Positions 1 to 9,842 of a DNA stretch of 64,000 bases are shown in pieces (positions within the stretch are counted from its first letter, which is position 1; the number at the start of each line of letters is the position of its first letter). Below the pieces are notes generated by a model. That model had not been told where the DNA came from. It searched no databases and was given only the letters and a program-made list of their open reading frames with translations. The stretch is from Verrucomicrobium spinosum DSM 4136 = JCM 18804 (GTDB lineage Bacteria > Verrucomicrobiota > Verrucomicrobiia > Verrucomicrobiales > Verrucomicrobiaceae), in contig NZ_ABIZ01000001.1 of NCBI RefSeq assembly GCF_000172155.1, positions 124,001 through 188,000 of the forward strand, in the 5' to 3' direction. Both the position numbers and the translations under genes were made by a program.

Positions 1-2202
1 GCCTCCGGCAGCGTGGTGGCGGGCCGGGACCTCTTGTTGACTCTAGAACTCCATGCGGCTGCTGAAGGTGGGGAGGGGAGTGATGCCGCGCCAGTCACCT
101 CAGAGGCCATCCTCATTCCCAATGCCAGCGGGCTGCATGCCCGCCCTGCGGCGGTGATTGCCAACGTGGCCAAGAGTTTCCACGGCACAGCGATCAGGCT
201 GCAGGTGGGCGACCGCCAGGCCAATGCCCGCAGCGTGACCTCCATCATGGCGCTGGAGGTGGCACGTGGGGACAAGGTGCATGTCATCGCCAGTGGGGAG
301 AAGGCTGATGCCGCGGTGGCGAGGTTGTCTGAAGTGCTGGCCCAGGGCAGCGGTGATGAGAGCTCTGCACCGGCACCCGCACCGGCATCGGTTTCCGCCT
401 CCGCACCGGCCGAGGCTTCGCGGAGGAAGTCAGAAGATCCCGATGTGCTGCTGGGCGTGACGGCCTCGCCAGGCCTGGCGGTGGGAGAGGTCTTCCAGGT
501 GAAACACACCGAGATCGCGGTCGCCGAGGAAGGAGACGGGGTGGACGATGAACGCCGCCATCTGAGCGCTGCGATCGAGACCGCCAAAGGGCAGCTTGGT
601 GCCATCCGCGCCCAGCTCCATGCGAAGTCGGACGCGGCCAAGGCGGCCATCTTTGCCGCGCACGAGGAGCTGGTGTCAGACCCGGATCTGCTGGAGATCG
701 CGGAGTCTGCGATCTCCAAGGGCAAGAGCGCGGCCTTTGCCTGGCGGGCGGCGGTGAACACGCATGCGAACCGCCTGGCCGCGCTGCGCAATGAACTGCT
801 GGCCCAGCGGGCCAATGATGTGCGCGATGTGGGACGGCGGGTGCTGGCGCTGCTGACCGGGGCGGAGCTGCCCCGGTTGGAGTATCCGCAGAATGCCATC
901 CTCATTGCCGAAGATCTCACGCCTTCCGATACAGCCTCGCTGGATCGCACGCGCGTCATGGGCTTCTGCACCGTGCGCGGCGGTGCCACATCCCACGTGG
1001 CCATTCTCGCCCGCTCCCTGGGGCTGCCTGCCCTGGCGGGCACAGAGCCTGCGGTGCTGGACGTGCCCAATGGCACCGCCGCCATCCTGGATGCGGGCAA
1101 GGGCACCCTGCGCCTGCATCCCGGGGCGGAGGAAATAACGCGCATCCGTGCCGCGCAGGATCGTGCAGAGCTCAAGCGTGAGGAGGATCAGGCTCACGCG
1201 CATGAGCCGGCCATCACGCAGGATGGCCACCGCATCGAGGTGGCGGCCAATATCGGCGGGCTCAAGGACGCGAAGAAGATCGCCGGTCTGGGCGGTGAAG
1301 GGGTGGGGCTGCTGCGCTCGGAGTTCCTCTTCATGGAGCGCGCCGATGCTCCCACGGAGGACCAGCAGTACGAGTCCTACCGTGCCATCATCGAGGCGGT
1401 GGGCACAGATGGCCCCGTGATCATCCGGACACTGGATGTGGGCGGGGACAAGCCGCTCTCCTATCTGCCCATCCCCAAGGAGGACAACCCCTTCCTGGGT
1501 GAGCGGGGCGTGCGCGTGGGGCTGGACCGCCCGGAACTGCTGCGCACTCAGCTCCGCGCCATCCTGCGGGCCGCACCGGCGGGGAAGAGGGTGAGCGTGA
1601 TGTTCCCCATGATCGCCACCCTGGGCGAACTGCGTGAGGTGAAGGCTATCATGGCGGAGGAGGCGGAGCGTCTGGGCCTGCCCACCATCCCCACCGGCAT
1701 CATGGTGGAGGTGCCGGCGGCTGCGGTCATGGCCGCGCAGTTTGCCAGGGAGGCTGACTTCTTCTCCATCGGCACCAATGACCTTACGCAATACACCCTG
1801 GCCATGGACCGGGGCCATCCCAAGCTGGCGCCCAAGGTTGACGGCTTGAACCCCGCGGTGCTTCAGCTCATTGCCCTCACCGTGCAGGGGGCGCATGGGG
1901 AAGACCGGTTCGTGGGCATCTGCGGTGGCCTCGCCAGCGATCCTCACGCCGTGCCTATCCTCATCGGTCTGGGCGTGGATGAACTGAGCGTGAGCCTGCC
2001 ATCGATCCCCGCCGTCAAGGCGCAGATCCGCTCACTGAATCTGGAGGAGTGCCGCGTGCTTGCGCAAAAGGCGCTCGCAGCGGGCTCTCCCGAGGAGGTG
2101 CGTGCGCTGGTGGGCGATCCTGACGAACGTCCAGCACCGCCCCGGGGGGCGAATCCCTCTGCCGCTCCTCTGGCGTGTGAACCCACCCTAGCCGTCCACT
2201 GA
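1..2202 (+). CDS. PTS phosphotransfer fusion protein: EIIA tail - HPr - enzyme I (5' end outside window)
   Basis: General PTS energy-coupling protein that would take phosphate from PEP and pass it through enzyme I and HPr to a sugar EII. The frame is open to the window edge, and its first ~15 residues (including [13 protein letters not shown]) look like the end of a glucose-type EIIA domain, so the GTG at 13 is probably not the real start. Counting from that GTG, HPr covers about residues 32-115 with phosphorylatable His42 in SGLHARPA and a SVTSIMAL segment around the regulatory serine. An Ala/Pro linker follows to ~140. Enzyme I follows with catalytic His328 in [13 protein letters not shown], the PEP-binding segment [17 protein letters not shown], and a Cys in [10 protein letters not shown]. 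The stop lies one base before the ATG of the EIICB gene, so the two genes probably form a translationally linked operon and together carry every PTS domain. High confidence in function; the N-terminal extent cannot be seen. Confidence 0.93.
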   Translation, partial: ASGSVVAGRDLLLTLELHAAAEGGEGSDAAPVTSEAILIPNASGLHARPAAVIANVAKSFHGTAIRLQVGDRQANARSVTSIMALEVARGDKVHVIASGEKADAAVARLSEVLAQGSGDESSAPAPAPASVSASAPAEASRRKSEDPDVLLGVTASPGLAVGEVFQVKHTEIAVAEEGDGVDDERRHLSAAIETAKGQLGAIRAQLHAKSDAAKAAIFAAHEELVSDPDLLEIAESAISKGKSAAFAWRAAVNTHANRLAALRNELLAQRANDVRDVGRRVLALLTGAELPRLEYPQNAILIAEDLTPSDTASLDRTRVMGFCTVRGGATSHVAILARSLGLPALAGTEPAVLDVPNGTAAILDAGKGTLRLHPGAEEITRIRAAQDRAELKREEDQAHAHEPAITQDGHRIEVAANIGGLKDAKKIAGLGGEGVGLLRSEFLFMERADAPTEDQQYESYRAIIEAVGTDGPVIIRTLDVGGDKPLSYLPIPKEDNPFLGERGVRVGLDRPELLRTQLRAILRAAPAGKRVSVMFPMIATLGELREVKAIMAEEAERLGLPTIPTGIMVEVPAAAVMAAQFAREADFFSIGTNDLTQYTLAMDRGHPKLAPKVDGLNPAVLQLIALTVQGAHGEDRFVGICGGLASDPHAVPILIGLGVDELSVSLPSIPAVKAQIRSLNLEECRVLAQKALAAGSPEEVRALVGDPDERPAPPRGANPSAAPLACEPTLAVH

Positions 2203-2203
2203 C

Positions 2204-3985
2204 ATGCCCTCGTTCAAAAACGCCTTTTCCCTGCTGCAGAAGATCGGCAAGTGCATGATGCTGCCGGTCTCTGTGCTCCCCGTGGCTGGCATCCTGCTGG
2301 GAGTGGGCAGCGCGAACTTCTCGTGGCTGCCGGAGATCGTCTCCCAGATCATGGCGTCTTCGGGGAACGCGATCTTTGCCAATCTGCCGCTGCTGTTTGC
2401 CATCGGGGTGGCCATCGGCCTTACAGACAACGATGGGGTGTCTGCCCTGGCGGGCACGGTGGGGTTTGTCGTCTTCCTCGCCGCCATGGGCATCTGCGCG
2501 AAGCTGCGCGGCATTGAGGTCACGCCCATCATGGGCATTCCCTCCATCGAGACCGGGGTCTTTGGCGGCATCATCGTCGGGCTCATCGCAGCGGCGGTGT
2601 TCAACCGCTTTTACAAGATCCAGCTCCCCAGTTATCTCGGCTTCTTTGCGGGGAAGCGCTCAGTGCCCATCATCACGGCCTTTGCCGTCATCATCGCGGG
2701 TGCCGTGCTCAGCTTCATCTGGCCGCCCATCGGCGGGGCCATCAAGGCGTTTTCCAACTGGGCCGTGCATGGCCAGCCTGCTCTGGCGTTCACGATTTAT
2801 GGCGTGGTGGAGCGGGCGCTCATCCCCTTTGGCCTGCATCATGTGTGGAACGTGCCCTTCTTCTTCCAGGCAGGTGATTTCCACGATCCTGCCTCCGGTC
2901 AGGTCGTGCATGGGGAGATCGCCCGCTTTATTTCCGGGGATCCCACGGCGGGCAACATGACCGGGGGCTATCTTTTCAAGATGTGGGGCCTGCCTGCCGC
3001 CGCCATCGCCATGTGGCGCTCTGCCCGACCGGAAAACCGGGCCAAGGTGGGCGGCATCATGATCTCCGGCGCGCTCACCGCCTTCCTCACCGGCATCACC
3101 GAGCCCATCGAGTTTGCCTTCCTCTTCGTTGCCCCGGTGCTGTATGGCATTCACGCGGTGCTGGCCGGGCTGGCCTACTGCCTCTGCGTGCTGCTGGGCA
3201 TCAAGCACGGCTTTACCTTCTCTCACGGGCTCATTGACTACGTGGTGTTGTTTCCCAAGTCCCATGGTGCCCTTTGGCTCTTTGTCCTGGGGCCGGTCTG
3301 GGCAGTCCTGTACTACAGCGTGTTCACGTATGCGATCCGGAAGTTCAACCTCATGACCCCGGGGCGGGAGGTGGAGGACGAGTCGGTCAAAGCCGCCCGG
3401 GACACCGGGGCAGACAGCTTTGCCCTGCAGCTCGTGCGCGCCTTGGGCGGGCGTTCCAACATCGTGAACCTGGATGCCTGCATCACCCGCCTGCGCGTGC
3501 AGGTGGCAGATGTGCAGAAGGCGAACGCTGAGACACTCAAAGCCCTGGGCGCCGCTGGCGTGTTGGTGGTGGGTGACGGCGTGCAGGCGATCTTCGGCAC
3601 CCGCAGTGAAAACCTGAAGACGGAAATTCAAGAGTACCTCAAGTCCGCGGGATCTGAGGCGGATGAAGTGGAGCCAGCGCCACCGGTGCAGCCCGCTACA
3701 GCCCCCACCGGCCCACAGCCCGAAGGGTGCGATCCGGACGCGGCCCGCAAAGCCAGCGCCTACATCGCCGCGCTCGGCGGCAAGGCCAACATCGAGCGTG
3801 TGGAGGCATGCGCCGAGACCCGCCTGCGCCTCGTGGTGCAGGATGAAGGCCGCATCAACGAGCCCGCCCTGCTCAAAGAGGGCATCGGTGCCGTGATCAG
3901 GCTCCCCGGCCGCACGTTGCACCTTCTCGCGGGGTTGAACGCGGAGCAGTATGCGGTCGAGATGCGAGGGCAGACAGAGGGGTAA
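2204..3985 (+). CDS. ptsG: PTS glucose-type EIICB permease with a second, divergent EIIB domain
   Basis: Sugar transporter that imports and phosphorylates a hexose, most likely glucose. Residues 1-390 form the membrane EIIC domain with [18 protein letters not shown] and [11 protein letters not shown]; the last part, including LMTPGRE, resembles PtsG more than NagE. A canonical EIIB domain follows (about 400-482) with the phospho-accepting Cys426 in [10 protein letters not shown]. After a Pro-rich linker a second EIIB-like domain covers about 510-590. It keeps a Cys (Cys536, [11 protein letters not shown]), but the motif has one extra residue, so it may be degenerate or regulatory. The protein has no EIIA; the upstream fusion supplies it. 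ATG at 2204 follows the upstream TGA by one base. Glucose versus N-acetylglucosamine specificity is inferred from sequence memory only. Confidence 0.9.
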   Translation: MPSFKNAFSLLQKIGKCMMLPVSVLPVAGILLGVGSANFSWLPEIVSQIMASSGNAIFANLPLLFAIGVAIGLTDNDGVSALAGTVGFVVFLAAMGICAKLRGIEVTPIMGIPSIETGVFGGIIVGLIAAAVFNRFYKIQLPSYLGFFAGKRSVPIITAFAVIIAGAVLSFIWPPIGGAIKAFSNWAVHGQPALAFTIYGVVERALIPFGLHHVWNVPFFFQAGDFHDPASGQVVHGEIARFISGDPTAGNMTGGYLFKMWGLPAAAIAMWRSARPENRAKVGGIMISGALTAFLTGITEPIEFAFLFVAPVLYGIHAVLAGLAYCLCVLLGIKHGFTFSHGLIDYVVLFPKSHGALWLFVLGPVWAVLYYSVFTYAIRKFNLMTPGREVEDESVKAARDTGADSFALQLVRALGGRSNIVNLDACITRLRVQVADVQKANAETLKALGAAGVLVVGDGVQAIFGTRSENLKTEIQEYLKSAGSEADEVEPAPPVQPATAPTGPQPEGCDPDAARKASAYIAALGGKANIERVEACAETRLRLVVQDEGRINEPALLKEGIGAVIRLPGRTLHLLAGLNAEQYAVEMRGQTEG

Positions 3986-3989
3986 GAGA

Positions 3990-4080
3990 CAGAAGACTGG
4001 AAGACAGAAGACAGAAGACAGAAGACCTGAGTTGACGCGCGGGAGGGGATTGTCCAAGGAGCGAGTCCCACGTCCCACCT
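3990..4080. repeat. Purine-rich 'agaagac' leader, member of a dispersed repeat family
   Basis: Tandem AGAAGAC/AGACAGA words followed by a CTGAGTTGACGCGC-like and CCAAGGAGCGAGTCCCAC-like segment directly precede the hairpin array. A closely similar leader precedes the second hairpin array (21205-21300). Related copies in the opposite orientation (GCGCCAGCTCAAGTCT) occur near 25335 and 30446. Noncoding; function unknown. Confidence 0.6.
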
Positions 4081-4105
4081 TTCGACCCCGGATTCTACCT
4101 GGGTC

Positions 4106-5428
4106 TGTAGGGCGACCGCTCCGGTTGCCTCAGTCAGGGGTGGCGCGTGGCAAGCGGAGCGCTTGCCCTACAGGGCGTCTGGGGCGGCGTTGGGTGTGCG
4201 AAGGTCTTTGGGGGCTCTGTTTTCGGCCGCGGATCCAGCCACCCTGGGTTGTAGGGCGACTGCTTCGGTTGCCTCATCAGGGGTGGCGCGTGGCAAGCGG
4301 GGCGCTTGCCCTACAGGGCGTCTGGGGCGGCGTTGGGTGTGCGAAGGTCTTTGGGGGCTCTGTTTTCGGCCGCGGATCCAGCCACCCTGGGTTGTAGGGC
4401 GACTGCTTCGGTTGCCGAATCAGGGGTGGGGCGTGGCAAGCGGGGCGCTTGCCCTACAGGGCGTCTGGGGCGGCGTTGGGTGTGCGAAGGTCTTTGGGGG
4501 CTCTGTTTTCGGCCGCGGATCCAGCCACCCTGGGTTGTAGGGCGACTGCTTCGGTTGCCTCATCAGGGGTGGCGCGCGGCAAGCGGGGCGCTTGCCCTAC
4601 AGGGTGTCTGGGGTGAGTTGGGTGTGCGAAGGTCTTTGGGTGCTCTGTTTTCGGCCGCGGATCCAGCGATCTTGGGTTGTAGGGCGACCGCATCGGTTGC
4701 CTCAGTCAGGGGTGGCGCGTGGCAAGCGGGGCGCTTGCCCTACAGGGCGTCTGGGGCGGCGTTGGGTGTGCGAAGGTCTTTGGGGGTTCTGTTTTCGGCC
4801 GCGGATCCAGCCACCCTGGGTTGTAGGGCGACTGCTTCGGTTGCCTCATGAGGGGTGGCGCGCGGCAAGCGGAGCGCTTGCCCTACAGGGCGTCTGGGGG
4901 GAGTCGAACGACCAATGGCCCTTGGATGTTCTGTTCCTGACCTCGCCTCCAACCACCCTGGGTTGTAGGGCGACTGCTTCGGTTGCCTCATCAGGGGTGG
5001 CGCGTGGCAAGCGGGGCGCTTGCCCTACAGGGCGTCTGGGGTGGGGTGGGTGAGCGAAGGTCTTTGGGTGTTCTGTTTTCGGCCGCGGATCCAGCCACCC
5101 TGGGTTGTAGGGCGACTGCTTCGGTTGCCTCATCAGGGGTGGCGCGTGGCAAGCGGAGCGCTTGCCCTACAGGGCGTCAGGGGCGGGTTGGGTGTACGAA
5201 GGTCTTTGGGTGCTCTGTTTTCGGCCGCGGATCCAGCCACCCTGGGTTGTAGGGCGACTGCTTCGGTTGCCTCATCAGGGGTGGCGCGTGGCAAGCGGAG
5301 CGCTTGCCCTACAGGGTGTCTGGGGTGAGTTGGGTGTGCGAAGGTCTTTGGGGGTTCTGTTCCTGACCTCGCCTCCAGCCATCTTGGGTTGTAGGGCGAC
5401 CGCTTCGGTTGCCTCATCAGGGGTGCAC
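4106..5428. repeat. REPIN-like tandem array, nine full 142-144 bp units plus one partial
   Basis: Unit starts (TGTAGGGC) fall at 4106, 4250, 4393, 4536, 4678, 4822, 4964, 5106, 5248 and 5390. Each unit has a ~65 bp palindromic module. It begins with GTAG, followed by an imperfect hairpin (GGCGACCG-CTT-CGGTTGCC). A short spacer leads to a second hairpin (GCAAGCG-GGG-CGCTTGC), and the module closes with CCTAC, i.e. GTAG on the other strand. This is the layout of two inverted REP sequences (a REPIN). A ~78 bp spacer separates the modules and comes in two main types, one with TCGGCCGCGGATCCAGCC and one with GACCAATGGCCCTTGG, with a hybrid near 5337-5385. The array fills the gap between two convergent genes (ptsG and the FAD monooxygenase). 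Open frames through it are repeat artefacts. Confidence 0.85.
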
Positions 5429-5437
5429 CTTTCACTC

Positions 5438-6628
5438 TCAACTTTTCACTGCTTCCCGCCTCTCCCGCGGCACATCCATCATCGCAAACCGGCTGGCCAT
5501 GAGCCTCGCGAACGGGCCTTGCAACAACACGCCGCCCAGAATCACATCCCGCAGCCAGGAGGCGGAGCCCCCTGTCCAGGTCCCCAGCCACATGCCTTGG
5601 GCGGCGCGATTCGCAGCGATCCGGGCGGCGCGCCTGCGTTCTTGTTCATAGCGCTCCAGCTTCTCCGCAGGGTCTCCTGCGCCCCGGACCATCTCGGGCA
5701 ACAGTTCCGCGAGCATCTCGGCATCGGCAAAGCCCACATTCATGCCCTGGCCGCCGATGGGGCTCATGGCGTGGGCGGCATCTCCGCAGAGGATGACCCG
5801 CCCGCGATAGAGCGAGGCGCAGTCCAGCCGCTGGGGGTTGAAGGTGCTGTGGTTCAGCTGGCTGGCCGCGTCCAGCACGAGGCCTGCGCGTTGCTGCACG
5901 ATCCGGCTGATGAATCCCCGCGGGATCACCAGCATGGGGCCGGGCGTCTGCACGATCCAGCGCCGGATGCCACCGGGTAGAGGAAATGACTCTACCGCTC
6001 CGTCCGGGGTGAAGAACAAATGCGCCTGCTCCGCCATGCCGCTGCGGTCAATGAAGTCGCCCATCACAAAATGGCAGCCGTACCGCCTCTCCCGCACGGG
6101 AATCTGCAAGTGCTGCCGGATGGGGCTGCGCCAGCCGTCACAGGCGATCACAAAACGCGCGGTCATTTTCGGACCAGATTCCATGAACCCCAGTGTCACC
6201 TGTCCGCCCGCCGACTCCACCTGTGCCACCTCCCGGCCGCGGAGCAGGGCCACGTTGGGCGTCAGGCGCAGATGCTGCTCCAGGAGTGAAAGTGTTTGCT
6301 GCTGGGGCAGGGAGAGAATGTACGGGTGGGCACCAGGAAGTTCACGGAAAGAACAAGTGCCGATCTGGCCGGAAACCCCGTGCACGTGCACATCCTGAAT
6401 CTTCACGCCCCGCACCACAAACGCGTCCGACAGCCCGAGCGAGCCCAGGATCTCCAGGGAGGGCGGGGTGATGCCGATGGCGCGGGAATGAGAGGGCGGG
6501 GCGAGGTTCTTTTCCAGCACCGCCACCTTGAGGCCGGTGGAGCCCAGCAGATTGGCCAGCAGCAGCCCCACCGGACCGGCTCCCACGATGGCCACATCGC
6601 AGTCTGGGGCGGGAGAGGGCGGATTCAT
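5438..6628 (-). CDS. FAD-dependent monooxygenase (PHBH-type aromatic hydroxylase family)
   Basis: Flavoprotein hydroxylase of 396 residues. The N-terminal Rossmann motif GAGPVG (residues 16-21) binds the ADP part of FAD, followed by VLEKN at the end of strand 2. The DG motif is VIACDGWRSPIRQHL, and the second FAD motif is RVILCGDAAHAMSPIGGQG. These are the three hallmarks of group A monooxygenases. Its ATG overlaps the stop of the type III polyketide synthase by four bases (ATGA), so the two are surely co-translated. The likely role is hydroxylation or quinone formation on the aromatic product of that synthase, a pairing common in bacterial type III PKS clusters. The exact substrate cannot be deduced. 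Confidence 0.9.
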   Translation of the reverse strand: MNPPSPAPDCDVAIVGAGPVGLLLANLLGSTGLKVAVLEKNLAPPSHSRAIGITPPSLEILGSLGLSDAFVVRGVKIQDVHVHGVSGQIGTCSFRELPGAHPYILSLPQQQTLSLLEQHLRLTPNVALLRGREVAQVESAGGQVTLGFMESGPKMTARFVIACDGWRSPIRQHLQIPVRERRYGCHFVMGDFIDRSGMAEQAHLFFTPDGAVESFPLPGGIRRWIVQTPGPMLVIPRGFISRIVQQRAGLVLDAASQLNHSTFNPQRLDCASLYRGRVILCGDAAHAMSPIGGQGMNVGFADAEMLAELLPEMVRGAGDPAEKLERYEQERRRAARIAANRAAQGMWLGTWTGGSASWLRDVILGGVLLQGPFARLMASRFAMMDVPRERREAVKS

Positions 6629-7833
6629 GCCACGGCAATCACTGCCACGGGCGCGGGAGTGGCTTCCGCCGTCTCTCCCGTCGCAGGGGTGGCGGCTCTG
6701 TTGACTGGGAGTGTGCAGCCGCAGCGTTCCAGCACCGCCGTCTCCACGGTGAGACCGGGACCGAAGGCCATGGCGCAGGTGAGGGCTGCCGGGGTGTCGG
6801 CAGAGTCGAGCAACTCCTTCAATACAAACAGCACGGTGGCGCTGCTCATGTTGCCAAAGTCACGCAGGATCTGCCGCGATGCCCGCAGGGCGGTCGCGGG
6901 CAGGTGGAGCGCCTCCTCCACCTTGTCCAGGATGGCCCGCCCGCCCGGGTGCACGGCCCATGAGTCTATTTCCTCGATCTTGAGCCCGTTGCGCTGGAGG
7001 ATCCCCTCCATCAGGGCCCGCACGCGGGCGCCCAGAATCTCCGGCACATAGCTGCTGAGCACGATGTTGAACCCTTCGTTGCCGATGTCCCACGCCATGT
7101 CCGCCTCCCCGTCCGTGACCAGGGCGGAGGCAAAGGATTGCAGACGGTACGCCGGGATCTCCGGCGGAGGTTTCCTTGAACTGACCACCACGGCGGCGGC
7201 CCCGTCGGCGAAGAGGGAGTTGGCCAGAATGCTGTCCGGCTGGTCATTGATCTGCAGGTGGAGCGAGCACAGCTCCAGACACACCACCAGCACGACCGCC
7301 CGGGGATTGGCCTCGCAGAACTGTCCCGCCATGCGCAGGGCGGGGAAGGCGGCGTAACAACCCATGAAACCCAACGTGTAGCGTTCCACCCCGGGGTTCA
7401 GCCCCAGTTCACGGATGATGTGGTAGTCTGGTCCCGGGTTCGTAAAGCCGGTGCAACTGGCAAAGATGATGTGGGTGACGTCTGCGACGCTGAATCCCTC
7501 TGCCCCGTTCAGGGCCTGGCGGGCCACTTGCACGGCCAGCGTTCGGGCCTCCCGGCTGTAGCACGCGTTGCGTGCGGCGGTGCCGGTCGGCAGCACGGTG
7601 GTGCCGTCAGCGGAGCTGGCTGTCTGGTAGAGGGCGGGGCCAGATGCACCGTCTGGCTCAAAGTCCCCCAGCACACTGGCGCGGGTCTCGATGCCGGAGC
7701 GGTTGTACACATTGTGGATGAGCCGCCGGGTGCGGAGGTCCCGCGTCCATGACTTGATCCTGTCGCGGATGTCGCTCTGCCTGTACGTGTGCCCCGGCAC
7801 CTGGGTGCTGATGTGGTGGATGTAGGCAGGCAT
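6625..7833 (-). CDS. Type III polyketide synthase (chalcone/stilbene synthase superfamily)
   Basis: Homodimeric ketosynthase that condenses malonyl-CoA units onto an acyl starter to give resorcinols, pyrones or naphthols. The triad is visible: Cys159 in LGFMGCYAAFPALRMA, His295 in WAVHPGGRAIL and Asn328 in FGNMSSATVLFVLKELL. The 402-residue length is normal. The sequence between His and Asn follows the family order. Nothing that fixes starter or chain length can be read. First gene of a two-gene minus-strand operon with the FAD monooxygenase, overlapping it by four bases. Start ATG at 7833 (MPAYIHHISTQVPGHTY); no strong Shine-Dalgarno, as for most genes here. The C-terminal ~25 residues are Ala/Thr-rich and probably disordered. 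Confidence 0.92.
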   Translation of the reverse strand: MPAYIHHISTQVPGHTYRQSDIRDRIKSWTRDLRTRRLIHNVYNRSGIETRASVLGDFEPDGASGPALYQTASSADGTTVLPTGTAARNACYSREARTLAVQVARQALNGAEGFSVADVTHIIFASCTGFTNPGPDYHIIRELGLNPGVERYTLGFMGCYAAFPALRMAGQFCEANPRAVVLVVCLELCSLHLQINDQPDSILANSLFADGAAAVVVSSRKPPPEIPAYRLQSFASALVTDGEADMAWDIGNEGFNIVLSSYVPEILGARVRALMEGILQRNGLKIEEIDSWAVHPGGRAILDKVEEALHLPATALRASRQILRDFGNMSSATVLFVLKELLDSADTPAALTCAMAFGPGLTVETAVLERCGCTLPVNRAATPATGETAEATPAPVAVIAVA

Positions 7834-7941
7834 TCGTCTGGGGGAGGCAGGTCAGGCAGGCTCGGCCGACACTTACAGATACGCAGCCGCCATGCCTTTC
7901 CCGTGGCCGAATTTTGGCCAGGGGTCTATGTTCGCGAAGAA

Positions 7942-8136
7942 TTGACCACCGAGGCAGAGAGAACGCAGAGACTGAAACTGAGGTTTAGACAGAATTAACG
8001 GAATTAACAGAATGAGATTCCAACTGCGGTTTTCGGGTGATCAGACGTTGTCTGGAAGCTGAACCCTAATTCCGTTAATTTTGTTAATTCTGTCTAAAAA
8101 AATCAGTCTCTGTGTTCTCTGTGCCTCCGTGGTTAA
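7942..8136. repeat. Long imperfect inverted repeat (~70 bp arms) between two minus-strand genes
   Basis: The left arm (7942-8013) and the reverse complement of the right arm (8069-8136) share the order ACCACxGAGGCA, AGAGAACxCAGAGACTGA, TTAGACAGAATTAAC and AATTAAC. A ~55 nt loop separates them. It lies between the start of the PKS gene and the end of the S10 peptidase gene and could form a large RNA hairpin. AT-rich compared with its surroundings. Either a MITE-like repeat or a structured terminator. The rest of this 324-bp gap holds nothing recognisable. Confidence 0.7.
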
Positions 8137-8157
8137 ACCCATCCCTCCCTCCAAGAT

Positions 8158-9804
8158 TTAAGGCTGCGCTCCAGAAGCACCGCGGATGAACTTGGCCAGG
8201 TCTGCCTTCTGCTTCACCAGATCGGGCAGGTTCAGGTACATCATGTGACCGGACTGGTATTCATCCATCACCAGGTTTTTGGCGATGTCCGGGGCGACAT
8301 CCAGGTGGGTGAAGGTGTACTTCGCCGCGAAGTAGGGCGTGGCCAGATCTGTGTAGCCCTGGGAGACGTGCACCTTCAGGAAGGGGTTCTTGGTCATGCT
8401 CTTGGCCAGGGTCTCAGACACGTTCACGAAGTCGTTTTCCGCGCCCCAGTTCCACGGCTGTACGCTGCCGGTGAGGATCTCGTACGGTTTGTCTTCCTCG
8501 AACTTGAGCTCGGTGCGGATGTAGTGGTTGAACGTGGACGCATAGGCGCTGAACACAGCGTCTGCGCTGGGGTCACCCTCCGTCGTTTCCGTCAGGCGGT
8601 CACGTACATGACCGGTGTAGCGGCTGTCGAACCGGCCGATCTGGAGGTCCTTGTCGCGCAGCAGCTCCACACCGAAACGTTGCAGGGAGGGGCGGAGGTC
8701 GGCGCGGTCCAGGTACTCGACCGTGAGGCCGGTGAAGCTGGCCAGTTGCTTGAGCACCGCCTGGCGGGTGGCCGGGGGCAGGGCGCTGCCTTGCATGAGG
8801 GCATGATTGTAGTCGCCCATGGCAAAGGCCTCTGCCTGCTTCAGCACCTCTGTCAGCGGCAGCTTCTGGAGCTCGGCGGAGAGCTTCTTGTGGTGCCATG
8901 CCGTCGCGGTGAAGCTCGGGAGATAGAGGACGTGGGGCAGGTCATTGCCCGGGCCACCCCAGATGGTCTGGAAATTCAGCACCGTGCTCACCAGCATGAT
9001 GCCGTTGAGATTCATGAGGTGCTTGCTGCCCAGCTCACCGCTCAAGGCGGCCGCCCGGGTGGTGCCATAGCTCTCGCCGATGAGGAACTTGGGCGAGGCC
9101 CACCGGGTGTTCTTGGTGACATACAGCCGGATGAACTCGGCCACGCTCGCGGTGTCCTCTTTCACGCCGTAGAAGCGCTTGGCCTCATCCAGCTTTGTGG
9201 CCCGGCTGTAGCCCGTGCCCACGGGGTCGATGAAGACGAGGTCGGTTTCATCGAGCAGGGAATACTCGTTGTCCACCAGCTGGTAGGGCGGGGGCAGGGC
9301 GGAGCCGTCTTCCTTGAGCTTCACGCGACGCGGTCCCAGCAGGCCCAGGTGCATCCAGACGGAGGAAGATCCCGGCCCGCCGTTGAAGGAGAACGTCACC
9401 GGCCGCTTCGTGACATCGGCCACCCCGTCCTTCGTGTAGGCCATGAAGAAGATCTCCGCCGTGGTTTTGCCCTCGGCGTCCTTCAGCGGCATCATGCCTG
9501 CGGTGGCGGTGTAGGACACGGCCGTGCCATTGATGACCACGCTGTGCTGGCTCTGCACCTGGCGGGGTGTTTCCTTCTCCTTGTCAGCGGCCTTTTCCGG
9601 CTCCTTGGCTTTCTCCTTCTCCTTTTCTTTGTCGTTGCCGTTCGGTTTGGCCTGCCCGGGTGCGGCTGCGGGCGGGGTGCCACCAGGCGGGGGAGAGGGC
9701 GATTCCGCGAAAATCGGGGAGGCGGAGGTGGCGGCCATCAGGGCCAGCGAGAGAGCGGCGGTGCGGCGGCACCAGTCGGGGAGGGGAGTCAAAGGCTTGA
9801 GCAT
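8158..9804 (-). CDS. Exported S10-family serine carboxypeptidase-like protein
   Basis: Alpha/beta-hydrolase peptidase, 548 residues from the ATG at 9804. That start begins MLKPLTPLPDWCRRTAALSL and gives a Sec signal peptide ending near ASPIFAES; the open frame extends 33 codons further upstream but that part lacks signal character. A Pro- and Lys/Glu-rich linker (about residues 30-75) precedes the catalytic domain. S10 hallmarks: the oxyanion segment FNGGPGSSSVWMHLGLLGP, nucleophile Ser245 in GESYGTTRAA, Asp in SQGYTDLATPYF, and His in YQSGHMMYL near the C-terminus. Probably periplasmic or cell-surface peptide scavenging. It is followed on the minus strand by a long inverted repeat and then the PKS operon. 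No functional link to the neighbours is evident. Confidence 0.9.
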   Translation of the reverse strand: MLKPLTPLPDWCRRTAALSLALMAATSASPIFAESPSPPPGGTPPAAAPGQAKPNGNDKEKEKEKAKEPEKAADKEKETPRQVQSQHSVVINGTAVSYTATAGMMPLKDAEGKTTAEIFFMAYTKDGVADVTKRPVTFSFNGGPGSSSVWMHLGLLGPRRVKLKEDGSALPPPYQLVDNEYSLLDETDLVFIDPVGTGYSRATKLDEAKRFYGVKEDTASVAEFIRLYVTKNTRWASPKFLIGESYGTTRAAALSGELGSKHLMNLNGIMLVSTVLNFQTIWGGPGNDLPHVLYLPSFTATAWHHKKLSAELQKLPLTEVLKQAEAFAMGDYNHALMQGSALPPATRQAVLKQLASFTGLTVEYLDRADLRPSLQRFGVELLRDKDLQIGRFDSRYTGHVRDRLTETTEGDPSADAVFSAYASTFNHYIRTELKFEEDKPYEILTGSVQPWNWGAENDFVNVSETLAKSMTKNPFLKVHVSQGYTDLATPYFAAKYTFTHLDVAPDIAKNLVMDEYQSGHMMYLNLPDLVKQKADLAKFIRGASGAQP

Positions 9805-9842
9805 GATGGGAGGGTGAAGATGGGAAAAACAATGCGAACCAG

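Noticed and set aside
676-1947. 423-codon minus-strand frame opposite the EI domain
   Set aside because: Antisense shadow of a high-GC gene; translation is Arg/His/Gly-rich without domains.
4106-5428. CRISPR array
   Set aside because: Units are 142-144 bp, the 'spacers' are themselves repeated, and no cas genes are present.
3951-5430. Several 80-180-codon frames on both strands
   Set aside because: All are translations of the hairpin array and repeat each other in register.
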